Of a stretch of 64,000 nt of DNA, positions 24,150 to 34,689 are shown piece by piece. This stretch comes from Dicyema japonicum (Eukaryota > Dicyemida > Rhombozoa > Dicyemidae), in contig RDEW01000005.1 of the NCBI GenBank assembly GCA_011109175.1, positions 2,025,747 to 2,089,746 of the forward strand, in the 5' to 3' direction. Numbering within the stretch: position 1 is the stretch's first letter; every line of letters starts with the position of its first letter. Position numbers and translations under genes: made by a program. The notes beneath the pieces were generated by a model that was given only the letters and a program-made list of their open reading frames with translations, was not told the origin of the DNA and searched no databases.

Positions 24150-24410
24150 TGTCTGTTTGTCTGCTGGGATGGAGAGATAACAGTAAAATAATAGAGTCCG
24201 TCTCAATTAATTCATTTCCTTTTAGAACCAAATCGGAATGTAATTTTCCAGGTTCTTCATATGAAATAGTTTCGACCGTCCATGCTGAGAACAATTCCGT
24301 CTTTCTAATCCTCGAGCAGGGAACATCTTTAAATCAAATACCTTCCGTCGGCATTTTCAATGTCGATTTCAGCTTCCCATGAGCCTTCTAGTGTGACTTA
24401 TCTATGTTCT
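24150..24410 (-). CDS. Possible exons of an unrecognised gene
   Basis: On the minus strand an exon beginning EGSWEAEIDIENADGR is followed, after a 37-nt GT-AG gap (gtatttgatttaaag...gaggattag), by KTELFSAWTVETISYEEPGK, LHSDLVLKGNELIETDS and LLLSLHPSRQTDIGAG, then a GT splice donor. The frames join without a stop. The plus strand is also open over part of this, so the strand choice is tentative. No family recognised. Confidence 0.3.
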
Positions 24411-24465
24411 ACTCGCATGCTCTCACTTATACAGTCAATAATTTATATAATAATTATCTCCTCTT

Positions 24466-24731
24466 ACCTCCAGTTCAGAGATAAATAGCCAGGGATACGG
24501 CCCCCTAACTCTATTTTTGTTTTAGTTTTTGTAAATACAAAAATAGTTTATTATTAAATTTATTAAATTTAAATAAAATAAGAGTGTTGTATGAATACAC
24601 CTCCAGTTCGGAGATAAATAGCCAGGGATACGGCCCCCTAACTCTATTTTTGTTTTAGTTTTTGTAAATACAAAAATAGTTTATTATTAAATTTATTAAA
24701 TTTAAATAAAATAAGAGTGTTGTATGAATAC
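24466..24731. repeat. 133-bp exact tandem duplication
   Basis: 24466-24598 is repeated at 24599-24731, starting acctccagttc and ending ttgtatgaatac, with one or two differences. No coding sequence recognised inside. Confidence 0.85.
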
Positions 24732-24796
24732 TGATGTCTCAAGTACTGATATAGAAGTAAATATAATAACATTTAATAGTTATTAAAAAGGGAAGT

Positions 24797-25525
24797 AATG
24801 GATATGCCGACGGATCAGCTAATTTCAATGTAAATATTCTTGATTACAAAGATGCTACGATCACGTCAAAAAGGCCTGTCTAAATATAAAAAATGAGGAT
24901 GAAGTCTTTAATATTTTCTATAAAATAACGGATAACAACCACCAATTAATAAACAGAGAAAAGGACGATCAGAATTTACGGGTTTGTTGTTCTCAACGTC
25001 AAAAAGGCCTGTCTAAATATAAAAAATGAGGATGAAGTCTTTAATATTTTCTATAAAATAACGGATAACAACCACCAATTAATAAACAGAGAAAAGGACG
25101 ATCAGAATTTACGGGTTTGTTGTTTTCATATGTAGAATTCTCTCAGTGAAGTAATAGAGACTAACCGTTCCCGACTCGACCTTGATGAGGGACTTAGAGT
25201 TGATTTGTCAGTCCTTATTAAAATTCGAAAGTTATTTAACGATTGTGAAAACTTTCACCGACAATATTTATTTATGAGTGGTCGTTCAGCACAAATTGGA
25301 GGGATTGGTGGGGATAATACACGGGAATCCTCACTATTATCTCGTCTTTCTGCTCGATGTAAAAATCTTCAGGAAGAAAATGAAGAGTTAAAGAGAATGG
25401 CATACTCAGTTGTGAAGGAAGGGACTGCAAGGAATGCTGTCGAATTGGCCATTGCTAAAAAGATATCCCTTATTGGAAGAAGGATTACTAAAGGTAAGCT
25501 TCATTTGATTTTTAAGAATGGTTAA
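24797..25525 (+). CDS. Unrecognised coiled-coil protein, multi-exon
   Basis: Exons inferred from short introns: ATGGATATGCCGACGG from about 24799, a 22-nt intron (gtaaatattc...acaaag), an exon with CYDHVKKACLNIKNEDEV and YKITDNNHQLINREKDD, and a 21-nt intron (gtttgttgttttcatatgtag). A long exon follows with NSLSEVIETNRSRLDLDE, LIKIRKLFNDCENFHRQYLF and a helical heptad-rich end (SRLSARCKNLQEENEELKRM). It stops at a GT donor near 25493 (RRITKG). The downstream exon is not found. The 133-bp duplication at 24863-25128 repeats one exon. It slightly resembles WTAP-like helices in the ARCKNLQEENEEL block, but I do not assign it. Likely a cytoplasmic or nuclear scaffold. Confidence 0.45.
24863..25128. 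repeat. 133-bp tandem duplication of one exon
   Basis: 24863-24995 and 24996-25128 are near identical (acgtcaaaaaggcctgtc...). The duplicated unit holds an exon plus the start of its downstream intron. Its period equals that of the neighbouring pair at 24466. Confidence 0.85.
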
Positions 25526-25529
25526 TGTG

Positions 25530-26020
25530 GATTAACGAGGAGTGAGTTTTTGGTTTATTTTTGTTATATTATAAAACAGTTTTTTGTCTGTTTCTGTTCA
25601 CAGTAATGATTTTTTAGCATAAGGCAATTTTTCGCAATCATAAAATTGGGTTAAAACAATTGCATATGTAAAGTTGAAAGGCATACGAAAAAGAATCATA
25701 CTTCAATTTCATTGGAAGTATTCCCATAGCTGCAGGGACAAGATAATTTTTATCATTTCTGCTGGTTCTGGGTGGGGTCATAATAGACATTAGAAGATGT
25801 CCGCTTCGTGATCATAGGAACAGGATACATTTAATTAGAGCTGACAATAACATCTTTCTCGATGTATTGAGTTAATAAATATGTCGGAGCACGCTTAGAA
25901 AACACTGAATATAATAAAAACTGTAATTTTACTATGACAAGCTGCCTTAAGATTCTCAATTTATACTTTTGAATCAAACCACAGTGAAACGACAGTTCTA
26001 CCACTAAGGAGTAGTAATGT
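25530..26020. other. Intergenic, no gene recognised
   Basis: AT-rich sequence between the coiled-coil gene and a SINE. Nothing identified. Confidence 0.4.
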
Positions 26021-26024
26021 TTTC

Positions 26025-26300
26025 CTTACTAAACCTCAGCTTAGGCAGAACTCGCACTTTATTAAAGAAGTAAGAACAGTCACACTAACCTATCCGAGGC
26101 AATTATTCCTAGACATCGAAAACATTCTTATCTTTCTCTTGTGTGTGAGTCCCAATGACGATCCGGTCCCGCAGCGATGAACACTGATGACGACGTCATT
26201 CATGAACTCAGAAGCTTCGTAGATGCATGGAACCTTCAACCGAACAGGCAGCAGCGAGATTCGAATTTGGGGACTCTTGGCCTATTAGGTGCGGAACTTA
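26025..26300 (-). mobile_element. tRNA-derived SINE
   Basis: Collinear with the 51-kb copy: aggcagaactcgcactttatt, the gtgtgagtcc...gatccggtcccgcag block, cgtagatgcatggaaccttc, then box-B-like gagattcgaatttgg. The A-box end (right side) is decayed. The internal promoter would read leftward. Confidence 0.6.
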
Positions 26301-26391
26301 TTCCCTGCGCCAACCACAATAAAAACTCAAATATACTCCAAATAGCAAAATAAGTAGAATACCACGATAAATTGTCATTATAAGAAAAAAG

Positions 26392-27513
26392 TCAATTTAA
26401 TACGACACCTGCAGCATAGCTAACTCCATAGTCGTTAAAACTACTGCATTCTCCACTTTTCGTATACTCCAAAATCCTGACCTCAACATTATCCTTGTCA
26501 CCCAACAACCTCGCAGCCTAAAGTAAATAATTTTTATACAAAGAGCATAATTTTCAAGGGATTTTGACCACAAACGAGCGTTTCGTACTTTTCTAAATAA
26601 GACTGGAATTCACACGGGTTTTTCCTAACCAGGCAGTCAAAAGCCTAAAAAAATAAAAATCCAAACCTTTCTATCGAGAAATTCTACAGAATCAGACGGC
26701 AATGGTCCGTGTGAAAAATCAAAATAGGTAAAATTATAATTCTTCCCTAAAATACGAAACTCGTGAGACCCCAGTGGACAAAATCCGTCGAAAAAACAAA
26801 TAAATTTTCACGGTTTACAATAAATGGTAGTAATATTTTCGCAGTTTCCTCCCAAATGGAAAGATCCCCGTCCCCGACCATTATCGGTACAATTTTTAGT
26901 CTTTCCTTGAGACTTGGAATAAATTCCGAATTAAACCTCGAGTCTTTCTCAGAAAAGTATGCCAAAAAAGGTGCGATCATTTCCATGGAATGCTCATTCT
27001 CTTCGACTTCCAACAAAAGCTCTGTTTTAAAAATATTATGATCCCTTAATTCTTCGACGACTGATAAAGTAATTACTCGTACTTTTGGCATTTACTAACA
27101 AATCACAAATTGGAGTTTTCCATGTGACGGCCGAACTTAGAGAACAGCCTTGATAACAAGAATCGGCGGGCCATATTCTTCTACGAGGACTAACCCTGCT
27201 GTAGAACTCGTGGTGGGAAGGACCAATAATGAATACAGTATTTCTGTCATAATTTTTAAAACTACATATTCTGCCAATCGACTTGTTTGAAGGCCACTGC
27301 GGCGGTAGAGGCGCTGTACATAAAGCCTGCGTGACTAGAAATGATTAAATTTCATTTACGGAACAAAAATTATCCTTGACTTAACACTTATTTCCTTTGC
27401 CATTGATAGTTAAAATTCGATTTCCCCCATTAACTTGTCAGCTAAATTTTCTACAAAAGCAAACCTGAATCGCTATACCAAGAACCCGCATGAACACAAC
27501 CACGAACAGACAT
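26392..27513 (-). CDS. MEMO1: MEMO1-like protein
   Basis: Member of the MEMO family (extradiol-dioxygenase fold, copper/redox-linked, implicated in cell motility signalling). ATG is at 27511-27513 (MSVRGCVHAGSWYSDS). Exons separated by introns of about 22-25 nt give VPHAGFMYSASTAAVAFKQ, TVFIIGPSHHEFYSRV, TPILRVITLSVVEELRDH, EENEHSMEM, LFVFSTDFVHWG and a C-terminus SFNDYGVSYAAGVVLN before TGA 26392-26394. The HAG, SHH and DF-HWG blocks that carry the conserved metal-site residues are all present. The order and spacing match the roughly 300-residue family. One splice (gtgatttgttag...caaaag, 25 nt) was chosen because it restores the conserved frame. Confidence 0.9.
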
Positions 27514-27659
27514 CTCCAAATTTAAAATGTTTATTAAAATAATTAAAAATTTAAATTCTTTGATTTTGTTCTAATTAATTGAGTAACACATCACAGTCCC
27601 CCTAGTAAAAGAACACTTTAAAGTTTGCTAGTTAATTAAAAGAACTCTCATTATCCCTC

Positions 27660-29300
27660 TTCTCCACTACTGCCCTCTAGACGTGACTCCCAGAATCTTC
27701 GATGTTTTGTTAATAGGAATAGCTTCGTTCTTCAAAGATTTTTGGTTCGTCACAGTTTTTTGTAAATTGTAAACAGCGTGACAGAGGAGTTTGTTGCTGA
27801 TGTGTCGAGTCTCCGCTTCGAGAGCCATAGTTGCAGCTTGTCTGATTGAATGTGTCTGTCCTTGGAGGCAAGAATGATATAGTCGGCATAGGAAAGGATT
27901 AGACAGTTTTCATTACAGGTTTGTGGCATGTCGTTTATGTAGAGATTGAAGAATTGGGGTGATAGTGGGGACCTTGAGGGACTTCATTTGGAAAGTAGCG
28001 AAATCTTTATTTGATGTTGTTGCAGAGTATATGTGCTCGTCTTCCATTTAAGAAGTTTCCAAGCCAAAGTTTCAAGTTCGGATGGATTTTGGTTTCAAAT
28101 ATTTTCTTTGTAAGGAATTTCCTAGGGACTGAGTCGAACGCTTTTGTGATGTCCACAGATATAAATACTGTCCTCTGATAGGGTTTGGGGGAGTTAAATC
28201 CTTCCGCAATGATTTGTGTGAGGGTTGTGAGGTGTGTTGTGGTCGAATGGTTACCCCGTAATCCGTGCTGAATCGAAGGTCGTGCTGCGGAATCCGTGCT
28301 GGTCGAAGGTATCTTGTACTTTTTCCAGGACAAGCCTTTCAAGGATCCTTGAGACCGGACTCAGAATTGATATTTGGCGNTGTCCACAGATATAAATACT
28401 GTCCTCTGATAGGGTTTGGGGGAGTTAAATCCTTCCGCAATGATTTGTGTGAGGGTTGTGAGGTGTGTTGTGGTCGAATGGTTACCCCGTAATCCGTGCT
28501 GAATCGAAGGTCGTGCTGCGGAATCCGTGCTGGTCGAAGGTATCTTGTACTTTTTCCAGGACAAGCCTTTCAAGGATCCTTGAGACCGGACTCAGAATTG
28601 ATATTTGGCGGTAGGAAGATGGTTCATTTATTGGTTTGTTGGGTTTTCGAATAGGTCTGATTAGAGACTTCTTCCATATTTCAGGGATTATATTCTGTCA
28701 TTGGATAGGTTGAATATATAGGCTAATGGCCTAGGTGCTTCAGTTCACATGTGGTTATGTTGTCTGGTCCTTTTGCCTCTGAGTTGTTGGCTTTGGATAT
28801 GGCTCTGCGGACATCCTGGCTAGTAAATAGGATCCAGTCATCGGAGCGTTTCGGTTCAATCTTTTTTAGGAATACTTGGTGTTCTTTTGAAAACTTCTTC
28901 TAGGAGATAGACGTATAGTATTTTATCAGAGTGTCTAGCTTTATGTAGACTTCGACTATTCTCTCTGGTGTGGATCTTTTGATTTTCTTGATCCACTTCC
29001 AGACTCTCTGCATTGTGGGGTTCTTGCAGAGAAGTTTTCGTATTTTCATGATTTTCTATTCTGATGGCGATTTTACAATCTTTAGATTATTTCGTTCTTT
29101 GATCAGATGTTTTGTCGTTGTTTTGGAACGTTTTGATGACGTAGGTTGCCTCCCCATAGTAATGTACTTTCTTTTGCAGCGTTTTGGTGGAGTTGAACCA
29201 TTTCAGTAGTTGTTCGACGAAGGAATCAGTGGGGAAATGTAATAGTCCCATGCAATTATTGACGTAATCCTTGAATCCTCTCCAATTCACAAGGCTGTAA
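27660..29300 (-). mobile_element. LINE-A element, partial and decayed
   Basis: Minus-strand frames show HSTTTHLTTLTQIIAEGF and VFISVDITKAFDSVPRKFL (motif A intact), NLKLWLGNFLNGRRAH, and a catalytic box reading YADY instead of YADD (near 27880-27900). Upstream, frames such as HFPTDSFVEQLLKWFN match the region before the RT. The element is cut by the N at 28380 with its 230-bp duplication and by several frameshifts. It adjoins the 3' end of the next LINE at about 29.3 kb, suggesting stacked insertions. Confidence 0.7.
28150..28610. repeat. 230-bp duplication flanking single N at 28380
   Basis: 28150-28379 and 28381-28610 are identical as far as I can see and meet at the N, within a LINE. An unmerged assembly overlap is the simplest reading. 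Confidence 0.9.
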
Positions 29301-29330
29301 TTATGATTTAATTTATTTAAAAGATAATTA

Positions 29331-32147
29331 TTTATTTATTTTACACCCAAAACCTCGGTAAAACCAAACTAACTATCACGTGATCTCGATGCGTTCCACC
29401 AAAATCCTCATCCTTTTTTGGTGCTCCTCCCTCGTGCCCACACAAGCTCGTACTGGGCGGCTGACTATATTTGCAGGGCCACTTTCCCGCATGCCGGAGT
29501 TTAGTTGTATGAGGGCCTCCATAGTAGTCGGTCCGGTTCTGTGTCTCCCACAAGTCCACCACTCCGTGACTCTGAAAGCCTTCTTTTGAACGTCCTCGAT
29601 TTTCTTAGTGTTCGAGCATGAGGTCCCCACGAAGCACACGCGTACGAGAAGCATGGTTCGATATATTGCTTGTAAATGTTCATCAAGATCGGGTGGGTAC
29701 CTGTCTTCCATATTCCAGATAAACATTTTAATACATTGATCCTCTTCTCGCACTTCAGAACAATGTTTGCCACGTGTGGTGACAAACATAAGTGTACATC
29801 CAGTGTCACGCCCAGGATCTTCTGACATTTTGTAAAGGGGATTTCAATGTTGTCCAATTTTAACTTGACAGTCATCTTCCCCAACCTTTTGTCCGAACTA
29901 AACATAGACGTAACCGACTTTCTGGAATTTATCGTGAGTCGGTCCAGGTTAATTTGTAATCATTCTGTAGCATTTTGGATATCCAAATCAAGCGAGGCCA
30001 AAACAATGTCGTCCGCATATGTGAGTAGAACATCGCTATTGGATTCCGGTGTCGGGAGGTCTGCCAGATATAAATTGAATAAGGCGGGGGATAAACGAGA
30101 TCCTTGGGGGACACCGTTTGGGAGAACACGTGAGACTGATTTCAGTCCTCCGAGGGATACACGTCCCCTTAAGAAATTTGTTATTTAAAGTTTAAGCTTC
30201 CCCGGATCTCGGACTGGAAAATTTTCTTTGATAATATTTTTCTCGAAATAGAATCAAAGGCCTTGTTAACATCAATGGAACATAAGACTGTCTTCAAATG
30301 CCTTGGTTTGTTTGAAAAACCATCTCTAATGAAGTTAGTTAATTTCTGTAGGTACGTTGATGTAAAACAATCGTTCTTGAATACGTGTTGAAAATCTTTT
30401 TCTGGTAAGAAAGCCTTGATTCTCACAAGCACAAGCCTTTCCAGGATTTTTGATATGGAACATAACAATGACACAGGTCTAAATGATGCCGGATCTTCCT
30501 TAGGTTTTCCAGGTTTCAGTATAGGTCGGATATTGGCTTGCTTCCATAACAACGGTATTAAATTACAATTAATTGAATAGTTATACACCGACGTTAGAAA
30601 ACCGACTCCATTATCTCCAAGGTTCTTCAATAACACTACTGGAATGTTGTCGGGACCGGCAGAGTACGTTGTTCTTGTAAAACGCAGCGCATTCTTCACG
30701 TCTTCATCCGAGAATTAAACTGGGTTAGAATCCTTCTTCAGTTTTCTCCATGAAGAGAGAATCACTTCCGGCTTCCAGTGTTCCTTGTACGAAATTTTTG
30801 TGTAGAGTTTTATCAAATTGTTAACGTCTCGTTGAGTATAGTCATCCTCGGGGAAGTTTCTTCTCCCTTTGCAACATTTAGGATGGATTTCCACACTTCT
30901 CCGGTACTACGGTTGCGATTTACCTTTGTAAGAATCCGATTCCACTTCAATTTCTGGGCCTTGAACTCTCTGGCCTTTATTTCGTTGTTTAGAGCTCTGA
31001 TCCGGATTTTCGTTTTTAATGTGATCCAATTAGACTTTTTGAGGTGATTTCTTTCTTTGATCAATGCCGACTTCCCTCGACCATTAGAGGAGTTTAGACG
31101 ATGCTTGGGAATAGCCAATGATCTTGCTTCTAGGATTGTGCAAGTAAAGTATTTGATCGCTTTTTCTAGCGATTTGAAGCTGACCAAGTAACAATTCTTC
31201 AGTCTATCATCAGAGATTGCGCGATACAATTCCCAATTAGCAGCTTTGTAGTTATAACTAGCAGGTGTTCTCCTCACTCTGACTTCTTTCATGACCTTCA
31301 TCACAATTGGATTATGGTCGCTTCTTGTTTCGTAGAGGACTGACCAATCAATTTTTGATGAAAGCGACGATGAGCGGAGTGTTACATCCGGTGAAGTAAA
31401 CTGATCCGTCTCTCTGAGTGGGGTCCTTGTATTTTTCGCTGGATCGTTCAGAATCGTTAGGGAGTCCGATTTCAATAACAATAGCTTCCCTCTCGTGTCG
31501 GGCTGTTGGGTTGACAACCATAATGGGTGCTTTGCGTTTAAATCTCCACATATGATGATCTCATCGTAGATAGCCAATGTTGATAAGTTTGGAATAACAT
31601 AGTCCTTTGGGCAGGAGCCGGGAGGAGGCAAGTAGATATTCACGAGGCACATACTTCCTTTCGTTGTCCCAAGCGAGATTCCAATTGCCTCAGTAACCTC
31701 GTCATTTCCAACAAGTTTCCTCACTTCCGAAGTAATGTCTCTGCATTTTAGGTTCTTTTTGAATAGAGTAAGTAGTCCACCCCCTCTTCTCTTTTTACGG
31801 TCTATCCTGATTGCCTCGTATCCAGGGAATGAAGGAGTGGAATCATGCATGTTGAGTTTAGTTTCATGAATCATGGCCACGTCGATCTTCTGATTTGCCA
31901 GGATTGACCGGAGTTCCCTGACCTTTCCTTTAATTCTGTTGATGTTTAATTGGAGAGCAGTAAATTTCTTTTTTCCACAGTGGGCTGAGGGTTTTCGCAG
32001 GGAATGTTTGGACTTTCTTGAAACATATCTCCGGGGGTCGATAATGACCCCGGGGGGAAGTGGTCTAATGGTCCTTTTCGGGAGAGTATTAGAAGCCCTC
32101 TGGGCGTTTCCAAATCCTTTTGAATTTTTTGAATTGGTGAACCACAT
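29331..32147 (-). mobile_element. LINE-A, near-complete CR1/Jockey-type retrotransposon
   Basis: An almost full coding region on the minus strand: an open frame from ATG 32147 to 30813 with the endonuclease, then the RT in pieces (30699-30181, 29905-29376) and a C-terminal tail (YACASWGPHA, RACVGTREEHQKRM). The 3' end at 29331-29375 carries the lineage's tail motif and (TAAA)n. RT motifs visible are AGPDNIPVVLLKN, FRPVSLLCSISKILERLV, SIDVNKAFDS, PNGVPQGSRLSP and an intact TYADDIVLA near 30004-30025. A TAA near 30183, a frameshift there and a TAA near 30716 break the frame, so it is probably no longer autonomous. Confidence 0.85.
30813..32147 (-). CDS. LINE-A apurinic-type endonuclease region
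   Basis: A 444-codon open frame. A basic N-terminal leader of about 55 residues is followed by an exonuclease-endonuclease-phosphatase fold: KFTALQLNINRIKGKVREL (start strand), VAMIHETKLNMHD (metal-binding Glu), IIICGDLNAKHPLW (Asp-Leu-Asn) and ETRSDHNPIVMKV (catalytic Asp-His). All key residues of an APE-type LINE endonuclease are present. Such enzymes nick the target for reverse transcription. The C-terminal part leads into the RT linker (TGEVWKSILNVAKGEE). Confidence 0.85.
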   Translation of the reverse strand: MWFTNSKNSKGFGNAQRASNTLPKRTIRPLPPGVIIDPRRYVSRKSKHSLRKPSAHCGKKKFTALQLNINRIKGKVRELRSILANQKIDVAMIHETKLNMHDSTPSFPGYEAIRIDRKKRRGGGLLTLFKKNLKCRDITSEVRKLVGNDEVTEAIGISLGTTKGSMCLVNIYLPPPGSCPKDYVIPNLSTLAIYDEIIICGDLNAKHPLWLSTQQPDTRGKLLLLKSDSLTILNDPAKNTRTPLRETDQFTSPDVTLRSSSLSSKIDWSVLYETRSDHNPIVMKVMKEVRVRRTPASYNYKAANWELYRAISDDRLKNCYLVSFKSLEKAIKYFTCTILEARSLAIPKHRLNSSNGRGKSALIKERNHLKKSNWITLKTKIRIRALNNEIKAREFKAQKLKWNRILTKVNRNRSTGEVWKSILNVAKGEETSPRMTILNETLTI

Positions 32148-32627
32148 AACGCCACGCTACAATTTATTTATTTATTTAATAACCCCGAAAAGGGAACACC
32201 AAGAAAGAAGGAGTAATCCAACTAATTAAGTGATCCCGGTACGCGTCAACAGGATCGAGAGGTTTTTCCTGTGTTCCTCCAGGGTACCCACGGCTTTCCT
32301 GAATAAAGGATGATCATCTTTCATTAGGGTTTAAAGAGGAGTGGGGTTTTCCCCAAATTTTGTGTATTTGAAGCTTTAGCCTTGAATGGAAGAAACGACT
32401 TGTTTCTTGGCCACACAGACAGATGAAGCCGGAGCCATTATTTTTGATTGCGGCGTGGTCAAGCATTGGAGGGAAAAGATCGGGGTGTAGATTCGTTTGA
32501 CGTGCTAGTTTTCCAATTAGGGTATTGATCTTGAGTGAATTTGATATCGAAGTTCCATAGGCCCATGAGGCACAGGCGTACTCAATCGTCGGTTTTAGGA
32601 GTTGATTGAACGCCACGCTACAATTTA
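32148..32627 (-). mobile_element. 5'-truncated LINE-A insertion with 19-bp target-site duplication
   Basis: The 19 bases aacgccacgctacaattta occur at 32148-32166 and again at 32609-32627. Between them lies a 442-bp LINE 3' end: the (TTTA)n tail directly after the left copy (element on the minus strand), the conserved 3' motif (cactt/aattaagtgatcc), and a C-terminal frame with LLKPTIEYACASWAYG. It inserted at the start of the older LINE. The perfect duplication implies a recent event. Confidence 0.85.
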
Positions 32628-32969
32628 ATAACGCTACAAATACATAAGGAATACGATACTCTAAAAATATAAAATAATGATTATTCAATCAAATTGTTTT
32701 CTATTTAATAACAATTATTAAATTTAAACTTTTAGCGGTAAAGATAATTGATTTTATATGCCCATTTTTGCTGTATATTCTCGTGACGGAATGCCCCTTT
32801 TAATAGACAAGTATGGGATATTCGAAAATGTATAAACTTAATTACTTAGTATAAAGATATTGAATTCTCAAATTAACTTGATTTGTGCCTTTTATATGTT
32901 CTCAAATTTCAACTAGATTGCCGTCGACAAGATCTTTTCCGATAATTTTTTTATAGCCTTTCGCAGATT

Positions 32970-34066
32970 GCCAAATGAGTACTTCGTTTTGTTATTTTTA
33001 TAGTTGGATTGTGTTTGTCGTTAATGAATACAGTCAAGGCGAGCTCTTTGCTATTAAATTGATGGAATTGTTCATTCAAATACTACTAATTCTCATAGGG
33101 AAAAGACTGCTCTCGAATGCGGACGATGATTTCTCATTTAAAGTAATTTAAGCCATCAATTCAGTTATTAAGGTCTGTGCTGTCTCCGGTCATAAAACAT
33201 TTGTCCTTTCTGAAACGAGATTCGTTGATATCTTCCATTTGTCGGCCTCTTTCCTCTTCTTCCCCCCAGGTTGCTAATAGTATCATAGTTTCTAGTTATT
33301 TGTGAATGAAGTTGCTCGGGAAGTCGACTGTTTGTACACGATGATTGTGTCAGAACCCTATCGCTGTGTTGTCGCCACTGAAAACGTGTGGAATCTTTCC
33401 GAATTGATGATCATTGCTCTGTCTTTCTTGACTGAGTGTTCAATATCCATACAGCCGATCTACCTATCATATAAAGACGAGGAGGTCGTTATGGTGTATT
33501 ATTTATGTATAGAGTCTGTGCTACCTCCATACCTTCGTGATTGACCCTCAGAACACATTAAGTATAATAAGTCACAAGCCTCAATGTACTGGAGCTGCCG
33601 ATAAGGTTTGTGGACCTCCTTTATTTTCTGACGAGGTCACTAATTCGTCGTTTTAATGCCCATGTGATTCACTTCAATTTCTTCCCCACCCACTCAGAAG
33701 ACAAACACCGAAAGAAGTTAATCGACCATCTTTCGGCTGTGAAAGAGTATTTTGTGTTGTTATCCGAGATTTGATGTCCAATTTAATGTTGGAGGGATCT
33801 GGGTGAAGCTCTTCTTCCGCAAAATTCAAAAATTTTCCCAGCAGCTGGCTATTTTCGCTGATTTGTGCAAAGAACGGCAAAATTGTATTTCTCGGTGTGA
33901 ATGATAGTATTTACGACATTAACACAATCGATAAAGTGCGGTCAGTTTTACTATCACTGTTACTGCGACGAAGTCGGTCTTGTGGTCGTCGTTTGTGGTG
34001 TTAAGTGGACTAGTGGACAGATCAGAAAGTACTCTCAAACCCTTTTGAAACTCATTGAGTCGTGAA
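32970..34066 (+). CDS. Probable multi-exon gene, unrecognised
   Basis: The plus strand shows several exon-like open stretches: NEYSQGELFAIKLMELFIQI, VIKVCAVSGHKTFVLSETR, EVAREVDCLYTMIVSEPYR, CVVATENVWNLSELMIIALS and, near the end, DEVGLVVVVCGVKWTSGQ and IRKYSQTLLKLIES followed by TGA at about 34063-34065. Short GT-AG intervals separate them, but I could not derive a continuous splice model, so parts may be decayed. The mix of short hydrophobic strands and helices recalls longin-type trafficking proteins, but that is a guess. Confidence 0.3.
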
Positions 34067-34384
34067 TTTTATATTTGTAAAATTTTAACAAAATTTGTGT
34101 TGATAATCGATTTATTGAAATTCTTTATCAATGATTTGATCTGAGAGATAGCTCGTCCCTGTTTTGTAATGACTACAATACTTCCTCGATTAATGTGCAT
34201 TGATTACTATGCCATCAATCCTAATTCCGAGTCTATAACTCTCGAAACACTTGAACGAAACGAAAATTAGTAAGGGCTATCAAACAGCCCCCTCTACACT
34301 ACCTTTATCAAATAATTCTAAAAACAACCTATATGTAGAGCGGTTCAAGAAGGCCGTCTCCCTTGGTTTCAACCTTCCTCATGC

Positions 34385-34465
34385 CAGTCTAGGGTTACAT
34401 AGTTAACTGGGATATTCATTCTCTTTTAACCCAGTGATTCCGTGGCAACAATAAATGGAAATAAA
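34385..34465 (+). mobile_element. LINE-A 3' end
   Basis: gggttacatagttaac, a T-rich stretch, then cccagtgattccgtggcaac and a short A-rich tail, matching the motif at 6765 and 37420. Nothing upstream is recognisable, so it is a strongly truncated insertion. Confidence 0.45.
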
Positions 34466-34689
34466 GAAACACCTGCTACGATAAGCCGTAACAGAATTAT
34501 CAGTGGTAGCGTGTAGTTTTAAAAATAATGATGGATCAGGAGGCATTGAGTGGATTTAGTGTTACTCTACTTAGTGTTAATTTAATAAGAATCACACGAT
34601 ATTGTAAATAATCGATTTATTGACATCCCTTATCATCACACTCTGCTAGTCTAGTTTTAAATGTTGACGGCCGTTTGATTTTGTCTGCC

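Noticed and set aside
25205-25525. WTAP / Fl(2)d assignment for the coiled-coil gene
   Set aside because: Only one helical block (ARCKNLQEENEEL) is similar; the N-terminal exons do not fit, so no symbol was given.
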